Source of the DNA: an uncultured Collinsella sp.
GTDB taxonomy: Bacteria; Actinomycetota; Coriobacteriia; Coriobacteriales; Coriobacteriaceae
Length of the DNA stretch: 64,000 nt
Reading direction: 5' to 3'
NCBI GenBank assembly: GCA_900541715.1
Contig: UQLI01000003.1
Span: 18,856-82,855 of the forward strand
In this document: positions 8,262-16,039 of the stretch, piece after piece
Position numbering within the stretch: position 1 is the stretch's first letter
Layout: each line of letters opens with the position of its first letter
The notes under the pieces: generated by a model
The model's input: the letters and a program-made list of their open reading frames with translations, nothing else
Database searches by the model: none
Told to the model about the DNA's origin: nothing
Program-made: the position numbers and the translations under genes

Positions 8262-8276
8262 ATCGAGTGGGTATAG
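8262..8276 (+). repeat. guaA 3'-end tag, copy 2
   Basis: ATCGAGTGGGTATAG differs from the guaA end at two positions. The similarity continues past the tag: the next about 28 bases (SOS-type box and -10) also match the sequence after guaA. This makes it the best preserved duplicate of the guaA junction. It separates cassette 1 from the yjdF/Abi_2 cassette. Confidence 0.6.
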
Positions 8277-8303
8277 AACATACGTTCTGTATAACGTTAT
8301 AGC
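8275..8303 (+). promoter_or_regulatory. second LexA/SOS-type box with -10 element
   Basis: AGAACATACGTTCT (8275-8288) is a GAAC-N4-GTTC palindrome and TATAGC (8298-8303) the aligned -10. Spacing is identical to the copy after guaA at 1960. No plus-strand gene follows; yjdF converges on it from the right. Confidence 0.45.
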
Positions 8304-8311
8304 ACCAGGTG

Positions 8312-8343
8312 GCAGGCGTAGTTTCAATCGAAGCTACGCCTGC
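8312..8343 (-). terminator. yjdF: probable transcript end of yjdF copy A
   Basis: GCAGGCGTAG (8312-8321) pairs with CTACGCCTGC (8334-8343) around a 12-base loop. It lies 26 bases past the yjdF stop on the minus strand. The tract after it is AT-rich but has no long U run. A degraded relative follows yjdF copy C near 19790. Confidence 0.5.
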
Positions 8344-8368
8344 TGCTATATATGGGTTGATGGTGGTA

Positions 8369-8788
8369 TCAATGACCGCGATGCTTCTGTTTGCGCTTCA
8401 GTTTTCGCTGCTCGAAGCGCGCCTCCGCCTCATCCGCTCGACGCTGGCTTCTTGCTTGAGCCGATTCCCGCTTCATCGTCTCCCGCTGATTCGCGAGCGC
8501 CTGCTGCGCCTTGGTGCTCATCGCCGGCTGCTTGAGGGCTTTCGCCGCCTCGCGGGCGCGTCTCTTGGGGTTCTTCGCGGGCTCGCTCGCCTCGGACGGA
8601 TCGTCACCGAAGAACGCGAGCTTCGCCCATTTGCTTGTAACGAATCGCAGGATCTCCTCATCGGACGGCTCCGCGCCGAAGACGATGCGGGCGACGCCGT
8701 ACCTTCCGTCCTCGACATGCTCCGCCATCCCGACCCAGAATTGACCGTCGTGATATACGGTCAGGGTGGACGACACGCTGATCTGCAT
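8369..8788 (-). CDS. yjdF: YjdF family (DUF2992) protein, copy A
   Basis: This 139-residue protein starts MQISVSSTLTVYHDGQFWVG, then has RIVFGAEPSDEEILRFV, the YjdF/DUF2992 hallmark. A long Lys/Arg-rich C-terminal tail follows (KRKQKHRGH at the end) that could bind nucleic acid. Function is unknown; in Firmicutes yjdF lies under a riboswitch that senses azaaromatic compounds, suggesting a role in handling toxic heteroaromatics. The start at 8788 is fixed by AAGGAGG six bases upstream, although the frame is open further. Copy C at 19840 is nearly identical at its N-terminal half and diverges in the tail. Copy B at 17638 is broken. Confidence 0.85.
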   Translation of the reverse strand: MQISVSSTLTVYHDGQFWVGMAEHVEDGRYGVARIVFGAEPSDEEILRFVTSKWAKLAFFGDDPSEASEPAKNPKRRAREAAKALKQPAMSTKAQQALANQRETMKRESAQARSQRRADEAEARFEQRKLKRKQKHRGH

Positions 8789-8789
8789 G

Positions 8790-8935
8790 GTTGGTTCCTC
8801 CTTTATGTAGATGACCATGCAGAGAAGGGACAACCAAGGAGGCAGGTTACTGATGCGGACTAGCGCACGCCCACGACTACCCGACGGGGACTGTGTTTTC
8901 ATCTCTGGTGCCCGCATTGTAGCACGCGCGGATTC
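8790..8935 (-). ncRNA. yjdF-type riboswitch, copy A
   Basis: On the minus strand, ATGCGG (8917 to 8912) closes with CCGCAT (8858 to 8853) around a conserved core of about 50 bases. Next comes CCTCCTT (8842-8836), which is complementary to the yjdF ribosome site AAGGAGG (8803-8797). An aptamer-like domain followed by an anti-ribosome-site segment directly before a yjdF gene fits the yjdF riboswitch family. Three copies in this window (also at about 17920 and 20262) keep the closing helix and the anti-site. Confidence 0.75.
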
Positions 8936-9092
8936 ACGATGTTGATTGCCGGCGCCTAGACGGAGATGAAGGCGGTTCGTCTAGGTCAAGCCGGTCGCTC
9001 GTTCATGAAGCGGCCGATTCCCTGAAAATAAAAGGCGCCCACGAGGACACCTACAGGCTATCTTCGAACTACTTGGTTGGGGCAGACGGAGG

Positions 9093-9151
9093 AAAAAAAT
9101 AGGGCAGAATCGCTCTCACGATCCCGCCCCGCAAACCCGAGGGTTTCTAAC
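9093..9151 (-). ncRNA. structured RNA repeat 2, downstream of the Abi_2 gene
   Basis: On the minus strand it reads as a small hairpin (AAACCC/GGGTTT, 9133-9146), then a larger hairpin (GGGCGG/CTGCCC, 9102-9129) with an inner AUCG/CGAU helix, then a U7 tract. It is a diverged copy of repeat 1, offset by 131 bases. The inner helix differs in sequence but keeps pairing, which argues for selection on RNA structure. It may be part of an RNA partner of the Abi protein, or a tandem terminator. Confidence 0.5.
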
Positions 9152-9223
9152 TGGCTCCATTATTCCGGGCTTCTCAGTTCTGTCATTGACCCAGGTATCA
9201 TCCGTCTCCTATAGCGAGTGAAT

Positions 9224-9290
9224 ATAAAAATAGGGCAGAGTCGCTTGCGCAAGTCCGCCCCTAAAACCGTGAAGGTTTTGCTATCTGCAG
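9224..9290 (-). ncRNA. structured RNA repeat 1, directly after the Abi_2 stop codon
   Basis: It begins about 12 bases past the Abi_2 stop. Hairpin 1 is AAAACC/GGTTTT (9263-9279). Hairpin 2 pairs GGGCGGA with TCTGCCC (9233-9260) and has an inner UUGC/GCGA helix capped by GCAA. It ends in TATTTTTAT. The layout matches repeat 2, with compensated changes in the inner helix. Confidence 0.5.
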
Positions 9291-9291
9291 G

Positions 9292-10254
9292 CTATTCTAC
9301 CAACCCGAGCGATTCTGTCAACCTGCGAAGGAACTCGAGCGCGGAGCGAGCTGCGGCGTCGGGCCCCTTGTCGGGCAGCGCCTCGGTTTCGCCGTCGGCC
9401 CTGGCGAACATCTCGGCGAGCTCGGATGCGGCGCGCGAGCGCGAGGAGCCCTCGGGTACCAAGCCGGAGTGCGCCACGAGCACGGTCGCGACCTCCTGCA
9501 TGGCCGTATTCCCCATCCACTTCCTCCTGGTCGCCTTGGGAATCCCCACGGCGGCGACCCTTCGGGAGACGCCGCTGGACGCCGAGCCCCGGGCGGCGCC
9601 CCTCTCGGCGAAGCAGTTGATCAGGCACGAGCCGTGCGCGGCGCAGTTGCGGACGGACTTCACGCGCTTGAGGTCGTAGTGGGAGGCCTCGAGGCGCCTG
9701 TCGCCCCATCGCCTGGCGCAGAAGCGCACGAAGTCGATGAGGGTGCCGAACGAGGTGAGCTCAAGGAAGGCCCAGGCAGGCATGTCGCCGGAGTACTTCG
9801 CGTAGAGGCTCGAGCTGTAGGGGCTGCGGCCGCTCATCTTGAGCTCGCGCAGGCGGTACTCCCTGTTTGCAGTGGTAAGCGATGCCATGTAGTCGGCCAC
9901 GATGGCGTAGCCGTCCTCTCCACGGTCCTCCATCTCGCGAAGCAGTGTCACCTTCTGGAAATGCTCGATGTCGAGCGTCATGCCGAGCAGGGCGTGGCGC
10001 AGCTCCTGGTCGAGCGCCGCGAGCAGGCGCAGCTGGCCGAAGTCGAGGTCTACGTAGCGGCCGTCGCGCGGGCCTCCCTCGTATTTCGAGAAGAGTTTGC
10101 GGTAGGATGCGAGCTTGAAGAAGTTGCACTTGTCGCGCAGGTAGTCCGCGGCCTCTTCCTCGGAACACAGTTCGAAGGCTACGCCCTTCTGCTTGAGGTG
10201 CTCTATCTGCTGCTCGATCGTGAGGATCGGCTTCCTATCGTGGGGTTCGGCCAT
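9292..10254 (-). CDS. Abi family (Abi_2, AbiD/AbiF type) abortive infection protein
   Basis: This 320-residue protein starts with the Abi_2 opening IEQQIEHLKQKGVAF, followed by EEAADYLRDKCNFFKLASYRK. Near residue 205 it has VRNCAAHGSCLIN, the HEPN RN-x3-H ribonuclease motif of the family. ATG 10254 follows AGGAG by seven bases. Abi_2 proteins block phage growth by RNA cleavage, and AbiF-type members have been linked to an adjacent antitoxin-like RNA. Here two structured RNA repeats lie immediately downstream, which fits that pairing. The C-terminal about 100 residues are Arg/Ala-rich and less like the family. The gene sits alone in a cassette with yjdF. Confidence 0.85.
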   Translation of the reverse strand: MAEPHDRKPILTIEQQIEHLKQKGVAFELCSEEEAADYLRDKCNFFKLASYRKLFSKYEGGPRDGRYVDLDFGQLRLLAALDQELRHALLGMTLDIEHFQKVTLLREMEDRGEDGYAIVADYMASLTTANREYRLRELKMSGRSPYSSSLYAKYSGDMPAWAFLELTSFGTLIDFVRFCARRWGDRRLEASHYDLKRVKSVRNCAAHGSCLINCFAERGAARGSASSGVSRRVAAVGIPKATRRKWMGNTAMQEVATVLVAHSGLVPEGSSRSRAASELAEMFARADGETEALPDKGPDAAARSALEFLRRLTESLGLVE

Positions 10255-10326
10255 GCTCGGTCTCCTGTCATTGATTTGAGAATCCTATTCTACCAGCATG
10301 TTTGCCCTGAATCCTGAAGGCCCGTT

Positions 10327-10724
10327 CGCCAACTCATAAGCAAGCCACCTGAGACTACTCACTTTGTTCACGAATGGCGAAGACCTGCGACCTGGGGTTT
10401 TGCAAATGGCGCGCAAGCCACCCGCGTTAATTCACTTGCGATTGCAGCTGGCGGCTTGCGGGCAAAAGGGCGGTTGAGTTTCAAAACGGGCGTTTTCGGC
10501 GCCATCGAGCATCCAAAGGCGACCCGCCGCGCACTTTGGGACAAAAACAAAAACTCAAAGCCCTGAGTTTGAAAAAAGTTTTTGAGGTTGTCCCAGCTTT
10601 TGTCCCCGAAGCCGACGAAACGCGACATCGCGTCATTCGGCGGCACGCGTTCCGTGTCGATGCCGAAAACTGGGTGTAACTGGAGTGACGGGACGGAAGA
10701 ACCGACGCCATCGAGTGGGAATAG
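10327..10724. repeat. conserved cassette end, copy 1 (about 398 bp), ending in a guaA tag
   Basis: This segment is clearly homologous along its length to 18458-18856 and partly to about 13835-14103. All three end in the guaA-like tag. Inside are GGGACAAAA (10538-10546), the hairpin AAACTCA/TGAGTTT (10551-10570) and two candidate partners for GGGACAA: TTGTCCC (10588-10594) and TTTTGTCCC (10598-10606). I find no convincing gene in it. It may be the recombination arm shared by a family of mobile cassettes. Confidence 0.65.
10710..10724 (+). repeat. guaA 3'-end tag, copy 3
   Basis: ATCGAGTGGGAATAG has one change from the guaA end. It is followed at once by a 9-bp perfect inverted repeat, GCGACTATT (10724-10732) and AATAGTCGC (10740-10748). 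It divides the Abi_2 cassette from the arsenic cassette. Confidence 0.6.
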
Positions 10725-10764
10725 CGACTATTCCAAGTCAATAGTCGCAAACGGCTTGCAAGTT

Positions 10765-10792
10765 AAAAGGAGCCCCAATGGGACTCCTTTTT
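10765..10792. terminator. bidirectional terminator at the end of the arsenic operon
   Basis: AAAAGGAG (10765-10772) pairs with CTCCTTTT (10784-10791) around a short CCCC/GGG extension. It has T runs on both strands and lies 37 bases past the ACR3 stop, as expected for the minus-strand ars transcript. Confidence 0.75.
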
Positions 10793-10828
10793 CATCTTCC
10801 AGAACGTCTATTTGCAAGGTGAAGCGCC

Positions 10829-11874
10829 TTACGACTCGTACCACCGCTTCTTCAAGCGCAACGCGGCGTTGACAAGCAGGATCAGCGCCGGAACCTCGAT
10901 GAGGGGGCCGACTACGGCTGCGAAGGCCTGGCCGCTTGCAAGCCCGAAGGTGGCCGCAGCGACGGCGATGGTGAGCTCGAAGTTATTGCCAGTAGCGGTG
11001 AAGGCAACGGACGCCATCCTCTCGTAGTCCGCGCCAGCACGACGAGCCGGCCATGCGCTTGCAAAGAACGTCACGACGAAGTAGACGACCAGAGGCACTG
11101 CGATTCTCAGCACGTCCAGGGGCAGGCTTGAAATCATTTCGCCCTTCATGGAGAACATGATCACAATGGTGAACAACAGGGCCACCGGAGTGATCTTGGA
11201 GGTCTTTGGCAGAACCCTGGCACTGTACCCCTCCTCGCCAAAACGCCTGACGCCTATGAACCTGGTCAGCGCACCCGCAACCAGCGGGATGCCCAGGTAG
11301 ATGAGGACGCTCTGGGCGATCTGCCATGCGGACACCTCGATCGACATGCCCGGGGCACCCAGCATAGGCGCCAATACCGACAGGAAGAGCCACGCCATGG
11401 GACCGTAGAACGCAATCTGGAAGACGGCGTTCACCGCGACAAGACCGGCAGCGTACTCGTTGGAGCCGCCGGCAAAGTCGTTCCACACCAGCACCATTGC
11501 GATGCAGCGCGCCAGCCCAATCATGATGATTCCCGCCATGTAGTCAGGCGCGTCGCGCAAGAACACCACGGCAAGGACAAGCATGAGCAAGGGGCAAAGC
11601 ACCCAGTTGAGAACAAGAGACAGCACGATGAGGCGCTTGCTCTTGAACACCTTTGGCATCTCGCCGTAGCGGACCTTGGCCAGCGGTGAGTACATCATGA
11701 GGATGAGGCCTATCGCTATGGGAATGTTCGTCGTCCCGACGGTGAACGATCCTATGGCGTCGGCGAGCCAGGGGAACAGATATCCCGGGCAACGCCTGCG
11801 GCCATGGCTGTGAAGACCCAAAGCGTCAGATACCTGTCCCAGAGCCCCAAACTCCTCAATCCACCAGAGTTCAT
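10829..11874 (-). pseudogene. acr3: ACR3-type arsenite efflux permease, frameshifted near the N terminus
   Basis: From ATG 11874 the protein reads LGLWDRYLTLWVF, then TAMAAGVA. It must then shift frame at about 11786 to continue GYLFPWLADAIGSF and TTNIPIAIGLILMMY, the ACR3 signature, through to 10829. Adding one base restores 348 residues, normal for ACR3. The core keeps about ten membrane segments and the ARCIAMVLVWN motif with its conserved Cys. ACR3 exports arsenite using the proton gradient. The gene starts 5 bases after the thioredoxin stop, behind GAGGTGAGGG. A product started after the shift would lack the first membrane segment. The break may be real or a base-calling error. Confidence 0.85.
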
Positions 11875-11879
11875 TTCCC

Positions 11880-12224
11880 TCACCTCAGGTACTCCATGAC
11901 CTCGGCCGGGGTGAGTACCATGCCAGCGGACACGACCTTGCCGTCGACAACCAACGCGGGCAGGCTCATTGCGCCGTAGCTCATTACGCGGTCCATGTCG
12001 GTGACGTACTCAAGCTCCGCCTCGAGCCCCAGCTCGGCGATGGCCGCTTGGGCGTTATCGTTCAGCTCGTCGTGGCACTTCTTGCAGCCGGCCCCCAGCA
12101 CCTTCACCTGGCGGGCGCCTCCGCAGCCGCAGGGCTCTGCCTTCATCTGCGGAGCGCCATCATTGCACGCGCAGGGAACGGCGGCCTTCTCTTCCTTCTT
12201 CTTTCCGAATCCGAACAATCCCAT
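11880..12224 (-). CDS. small thioredoxin-like redox protein of the arsenic operon
   Basis: This 114-residue protein has a Lys- and Cys-rich N-terminal arm (VPCACNDGAPQ, then EPCGCGG). A small redox-active disulfide domain follows, with the motif GAGCKKCHDELND (CxxC) and the conserved SLPALVVDGKVVSAG. This is the MTH895-like glutaredoxin/thioredoxin type often fused to or next to ArsP-like permeases. It probably supplies or shuttles thiols for arsenic handling in the cytoplasm. ATG 12224 follows AAAGGAG. It sits between the permease (48 bases upstream) and ACR3 (overlapping spacing), so one transcript is likely. Confidence 0.82.
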   Translation of the reverse strand: MGLFGFGKKKEEKAAVPCACNDGAPQMKAEPCGCGGARQVKVLGAGCKKCHDELNDNAQAAIAELGLEAELEYVTDMDRVMSYGAMSLPALVVDGKVVSAGMVLTPAEVMEYLR

Positions 12225-12272
12225 GACAATTTCTCCTTTCGACGCGCCCGCACCGTGCGGGCTCCTAACCGG

Positions 12273-13274
12273 TTAGAACAGCGGCTGCAGGAAGTTGAAC
12301 ACGTAGCCGCTTATGCACATGCCGACGATGCACAGCCCCACGAACGTCACCATTAGCTTCGGCTTGATGACGCGGGAGAGCATGGTCAGGCTGGGGATGG
12401 ACAGCGTGGTGACGCTCATCATGAAGGCCAGCACCGTGCCCAGGCCCGTGCCCTTGTAGTACAGGGCCTCGGCGATGGGGATGGCGCCGAATGTGTCGGC
12501 GTAGATAGGCGCGCCGACGAGGGTGGCCAGCACCACGGCGAAGGGGTTGCCGTCGCCCAGGACCAGCTCGATCCACTCGGCGGGGATCCAGTTGTGGATG
12601 AAGGCGCCGATTCCCACGCCCAGCAGGATGTACGGGAACACCTTCTTGAACGTGCCCCAGGTCTCCTTGCGGGCATAGGCCAGGCGCTCGGCCACGGTCA
12701 TGGACAGGAGCTCGGCGTCCGCCGGCGCGTCGCCGCGGACGAAGTCGGCCAGGTGCTCCTCCATGCCCATGCGCTGGATGATGGTGCCGCCGGCGATGGC
12801 GATGAGCAGGCCAACCACCGTGTAGGCAACGGCAACGCCCGGGCCGAAGATGCTCATGATCAGCACCAGGCTGCCCAGGTCCACCATGGGCGAGCTGATG
12901 AGGAAGCTGAAGGTGACGCCCAGGGGCAGGCCCGCGCGGGTGAACCCGATGAACAGCGGGATCGAGCTGCAGCTGCAGAACGGCGTCACCGTTCCCAGCA
13001 GTGCTCCCACCACATTTCCCCAGATGCCCTTGAAGCGGCCCATGATCTTGCGGCTGCGCTCGGGCGGGAAGTGGCTCTGGATGTAGCTGATGGCGAAGAT
13101 GAGCACGCACAGCAGGATGACGATCTTCACCGTGTCATAGATGAAGAAGTGGAGCGTGCCGCCCCACTGGCCCGCTGCGTCAATGCCTAGCGCGCCCAGC
13201 AAGGCGGCGATCAGTTCGCTCAGCCACTGCATCTTCAGCACCTGGTCCAAGATGAACGTTCCGATGGATTCCAT
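12273..13274 (-). CDS. arsP: ArsP/YraQ-type permease (DUF318)
   Basis: This 333-residue membrane protein has about eight segments in two halves. The first half has the motif TPFCSCSSIPLF of the DUF318/ArsP family, whose Cys residues bind trivalent organoarsenicals; GAPIYADTFGAIP in the second half is also characteristic. It likely exports methylated or aromatic arsenicals, or acts with the thioredoxin-like protein downstream. I start at ATG 13274, which has AAAGGAG five bases upstream, rather than at an earlier Met in frame. It is divergent from arsR, with the ATATATCTATG operator between them, so it should be induced by arsenic. Confidence 0.87.
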   Translation of the reverse strand: MESIGTFILDQVLKMQWLSELIAALLGALGIDAAGQWGGTLHFFIYDTVKIVILLCVLIFAISYIQSHFPPERSRKIMGRFKGIWGNVVGALLGTVTPFCSCSSIPLFIGFTRAGLPLGVTFSFLISSPMVDLGSLVLIMSIFGPGVAVAYTVVGLLIAIAGGTIIQRMGMEEHLADFVRGDAPADAELLSMTVAERLAYARKETWGTFKKVFPYILLGVGIGAFIHNWIPAEWIELVLGDGNPFAVVLATLVGAPIYADTFGAIPIAEALYYKGTGLGTVLAFMMSVTTLSIPSLTMLSRVIKPKLMVTFVGLCIVGMCISGYVFNFLQPLF

Positions 13275-13303
13275 TGGGACTCCTTTCATATTGATGTATC
13301 GAT

Positions 13304-13348
13304 ATATATCTATGTTATGACGACAATATAGGAGTCACATAGATATAT
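13304..13348. promoter_or_regulatory. ArsR-type operator between arsR and the permease
   Basis: ATATATCTATG (13304-13314) and CATAGATATAT (13338-13348) form a perfect 11-bp inverted repeat in an AT-rich intergenic stretch between divergent genes. Each arm resembles ArsR/SmtB half-sites. Binding by the adjacent regulator is inferred. Confidence 0.7.
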
Positions 13349-13404
13349 GTCAATATATGAATTTGCGTGATATACTGAAGCTGCCAGACAGACAGGAGGA
13401 AACC

Positions 13405-13668
13405 ATGGACAACGAGAGCCTCGCGGCGGCGTTCAAGGCGCTGGGCGACCCCACGCGCCTGCGCATCTACCAGGCCATCAAGGACAAGGACGATATCTGC
13501 GCGTGCAAGATTCTTGAGCAGATGGACATCACCCAGCCCACCCTTTCCCACCATGTGAAGCAACTCTGCGCCGCCGGGCTGGTCAGCTGCCGCAAGGACG
13601 GCCGCTGGATGCACTACTCCGCCAATCGCGAGACGGCAGCCGTCCTTTCCGATTGGATATCCGGTTAG
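13405..13668 (+). CDS. arsR: ArsR family metalloregulator
   Basis: This 87-residue winged-helix repressor reads FKALGDPTRLRIYQAI, then DDICACKILEQMD, QPTLSHHVKQLCAAGLV and GRWMHYS. CAC in the position of the ArsR ELCVC loop supplies the Cys pair for arsenite binding. In the apo form such proteins sit on AT-rich palindromes, such as the one at 13304. ATG 13405 follows CAGGAGG by five bases; the frame is open 16 codons further but without a ribosome site. It is divergent from the permease-thioredoxin-ACR3 operon it should control. Confidence 0.92.
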   Translation: MDNESLAAAFKALGDPTRLRIYQAIKDKDDICACKILEQMDITQPTLSHHVKQLCAAGLVSCRKDGRWMHYSANRETAAVLSDWISG

Positions 13669-13834
13669 GCCGTGACCCAGCGTGACCCCAAAGAATGAGC
13701 AAAATTGTATGGATATCCGTGACTCAAATTTGACCACATGGATTTTCGGCAATTTTTGAGACTGGGTATAAATTGGGCGAACTAGAACAAACTGCGACAA
13801 GCCGGAGCAAACTGGAGAGAGTTTTTAACTATAG

Positions 13835-14103
13835 GTTTGCAATTGTCGCTGGTGGCTTGCATGTGATGTCGCTTCAGATCACCTGAAAAGGGGAGGATTT
13901 GGCCGCTCTACCCTGCCCTTTTTGCTACTGGGACAAAAATGAAACTCAACACCCTTGAGTTTCATTTGAGTTTCGATTATCAGAGCAGTTTTGTCTCACT
14001 TTTGTGCCGTTGAGTATCGCCGTGTATCGCCACGTTCGTTTTCCGTATAAAATACGAGACGACATGGAAATGCCCGCACTTTCGATTCATAGAGTGGGAG
14101 TAG
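13835..14103. repeat. conserved cassette end, copy 3 (diverged), ending in a guaA tag
   Basis: It shares CTGGTGGCTTGCA, GGGACAAAAA and the central hairpin with the copies at 10327 and 18458. Here the hairpin is longer (ATGAAACTCAA/TTGAGTTTCAT, 13939-13965), with a different loop and matching changes in both arms. It ends at the tag 14089-14103. The gap from the arsR stop to the ABC-F stop holds only this element and a terminator. Confidence 0.55.
14089..14103 (+). repeat. guaA 3'-end tag, copy 4
   Basis: ATAGAGTGGGAGTAG has one change from the guaA end (C to A at the third base). It marks the boundary between the arsenic cassette and the macrolide cassette. Confidence 0.5.
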
Positions 14104-14213
14104 GACGACAGGGTTCTGACCTGCGATTTTGAGTGCCGCACTATGCCGCTGAGTTTCGTTTCGTACGAGAGTCATGACAAAGCCACCAGCGACGGAGATG
14201 AGTAAAAGCGATT

Positions 14214-14252
14214 AAAGAGCCTCCGTTCCCTGCGTTGGGACGGAGGCTCTTT
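14214..14252. terminator. strong terminator after the ABC-F gene
   Basis: AAAGAGCCTCCGT (14214-14226) pairs with ACGGAGGCTCTTT (14240-14252). T runs flank both sides, so it can work on either strand. It lies 57 bases past the ABC-F stop on the minus strand. Confidence 0.85.
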
Positions 14253-14308
14253 CTTTGCCGTTTTACTCCCTTGTCTCCGTTCGGGGATTATTTCTTGCTC
14301 ATTTAGGG

Positions 14309-15778
14309 CTATTCGCGCTGAAAGATTTTGACTAGCTTGGTGTCCTTTATTTCGTAGACAATGTCTGCGACGTTCTCGACCAGCCTCTTATCGTGGGAGA
14401 CGAACACTATCGTTCCGGCATAGGCGCTCATCATCTGCTCGAGGGCTTCGGCGCTCTTGATGTCCAGGTAATTTCCAGGCTCGTCCATGAGCAAGATGTT
14501 GTATCTGCCCAGCAGCATCTTCGCGAGTAGCAGCTTGATGACTTCGCCTCCCGAGAGAACGCCAACGTCCTTTGTCAGGTCGCGCGGTCCGATTCCCATA
14601 GAGGCGAGGATGCCTCGAATTTCGGTCATGCTGTACTCGCAACCATCCTGCATGAACGAGATCGCAGACTGACGGGCGTCGAACTTGTAGCCTGTTTGCT
14701 CGAAGTAACCGATCTCTGCCTTGGGAGAGATGTTGATACCGTCGGCGCGTCGAGCGATTGCCTTCAGCAGGCTGGTCTTTCCTGTACCGTTGCCACCGGT
14801 GATGGCCACTTTGGCACCGAGCGGTATCTCGAATTTCGCGTGGTCATAGAGCATGCAGTTGCCGAAGCTCAAGCTGAAATCGTCTGCCGAGATGGGAAAT
14901 TTACTATGCAGTTCCAGGGCCTTGCTCTGGCGGAACCGCACGGCGCGAATGCTATCTGGGGCCTCAATCCCTTCGAGCGCTTCGAGGCGCTTCTCCATGT
15001 CCTTAGCCGCCTGGTACATCCTCTTCTGTTTGGTGCCGGTTGCTTTCTGATGCCCCAATCGACCTGCATACTCGTTGCTTTTTTTCGCAGCCTTCCGCTT
15101 GGCGTCGACCTGCCGTGCTTTTTTCCGTTGTTTTTCGATGGCGGCTTCGAGGCGATCGCGCTCGCGCATCGCCTCTTCGTATCGAGTCGCCTGAGCTTTG
15201 CGCTCTTCTTCTTTCTGTCGCAGATAGTCGGAGTAGTCACCCCAGAATTCGGAAATACCGCCGTCTTTGAGCTCCCAGATCTTGTCTACCACCTGGTCGA
15301 GAAAATGACGGTCATGGCTCACGATGAGCAGAGCCCCATCAAATGCCTTGAGTTGTCCGACGAGAAGGCGGATGCCGTCTTGGTCGAGGTGGCTCGTAGG
15401 CTCGTCGGCGAAGATCGCGCTTGCATGCTGGGAGAGTGCAGAGGCAATCTTGGCGCGTGTTTCCTCCCCGCCGCTCATCGTCTCCTGCGCCACTCCGGCG
15501 ACGTTGAGACGGGAGAGCACCTCACCACTGTCCTGAGCCGCATCAAGGTCGAGTTCATCGAGTTGGCCGATGAGGGCAATGCTGCCGAAGCGCCTGACGT
15601 CGGCGTCCGCAATGGTAAGATTGCCGCTCAGAATTTTAAGCAGGCTGGTTTTGCCTGCGCCATTGTCTCCCACCAAGCCGATGCGATCGTAGGAGTAGAT
15701 TTCCAACTCTTCGATATCTAGGATATCGCGGCCGGCATATTCCAAAAAGATGTCTTTAGCTTTGACTATGAGTTCCAT
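14309..15778 (-). CDS. msrD: ABC-F ribosomal protection protein, Msr(D)-like
   Basis: This 489-residue protein has two ABC domains and no membrane segments. The first has Walker A GLVGDNGAGKTSLL, signature TMSGGEET and Walker B AIFADEPTSHLD. The second has Walker A ITGGNGTGKTSLL, signature VLSGGEV and LLMDEPGNYLD. The Lys/Arg-rich linker between them is the ribosome-reaching P-site arm. N terminus (MELIVKAKDIFLEYAGRDIL) and length closely fit Msr(D), which displaces macrolides from the ribosome. It lies downstream of a Mef-like exporter, the order of mef-msr(D) operons. The 261 bases between the two genes hold no gene I can support. ATG 15778 has a weak AAAGGCGG upstream. Confidence 0.9.
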   Translation of the reverse strand: MELIVKAKDIFLEYAGRDILDIEELEIYSYDRIGLVGDNGAGKTSLLKILSGNLTIADADVRRFGSIALIGQLDELDLDAAQDSGEVLSRLNVAGVAQETMSGGEETRAKIASALSQHASAIFADEPTSHLDQDGIRLLVGQLKAFDGALLIVSHDRHFLDQVVDKIWELKDGGISEFWGDYSDYLRQKEEERKAQATRYEEAMRERDRLEAAIEKQRKKARQVDAKRKAAKKSNEYAGRLGHQKATGTKQKRMYQAAKDMEKRLEALEGIEAPDSIRAVRFRQSKALELHSKFPISADDFSLSFGNCMLYDHAKFEIPLGAKVAITGGNGTGKTSLLKAIARRADGINISPKAEIGYFEQTGYKFDARQSAISFMQDGCEYSMTEIRGILASMGIGPRDLTKDVGVLSGGEVIKLLLAKMLLGRYNILLMDEPGNYLDIKSAEALEQMMSAYAGTIVFVSHDKRLVENVADIVYEIKDTKLVKIFQRE

Positions 15779-16039
15779 AGGTTGAACCGCCTTTTGTGTA
15801 TTAGCGTTTTACTGGAAGCGCAGCCATGCCAAAAAAGATTGCTCACGTCGATTTTTCGCCTTTGCCCAATTGCCGGCGCGAGCGTTTTGACCTTGCGCAA
15901 GCCGGCAAATCCGAAAATGATAGTTGGCGACGAATAAGGAGCGCGATGCGGAATGTCGGTGCAATACCTCGTCGTCGCAAGGGCTTGAAGGCTGACGCTT
16001 GAACCGATGGCTGCTGCCTCTTTTTTTCGAATACTTGGG

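Noticed and set aside
10368..10646. Antisense frames in the cassette ends (10368-10646 and 18563-18778) with similar peptides starting MP-x-NDA
   Set aside because: Likeness follows from DNA similarity; no ribosome site, and the diverged copy at 13835 does not keep the frame.
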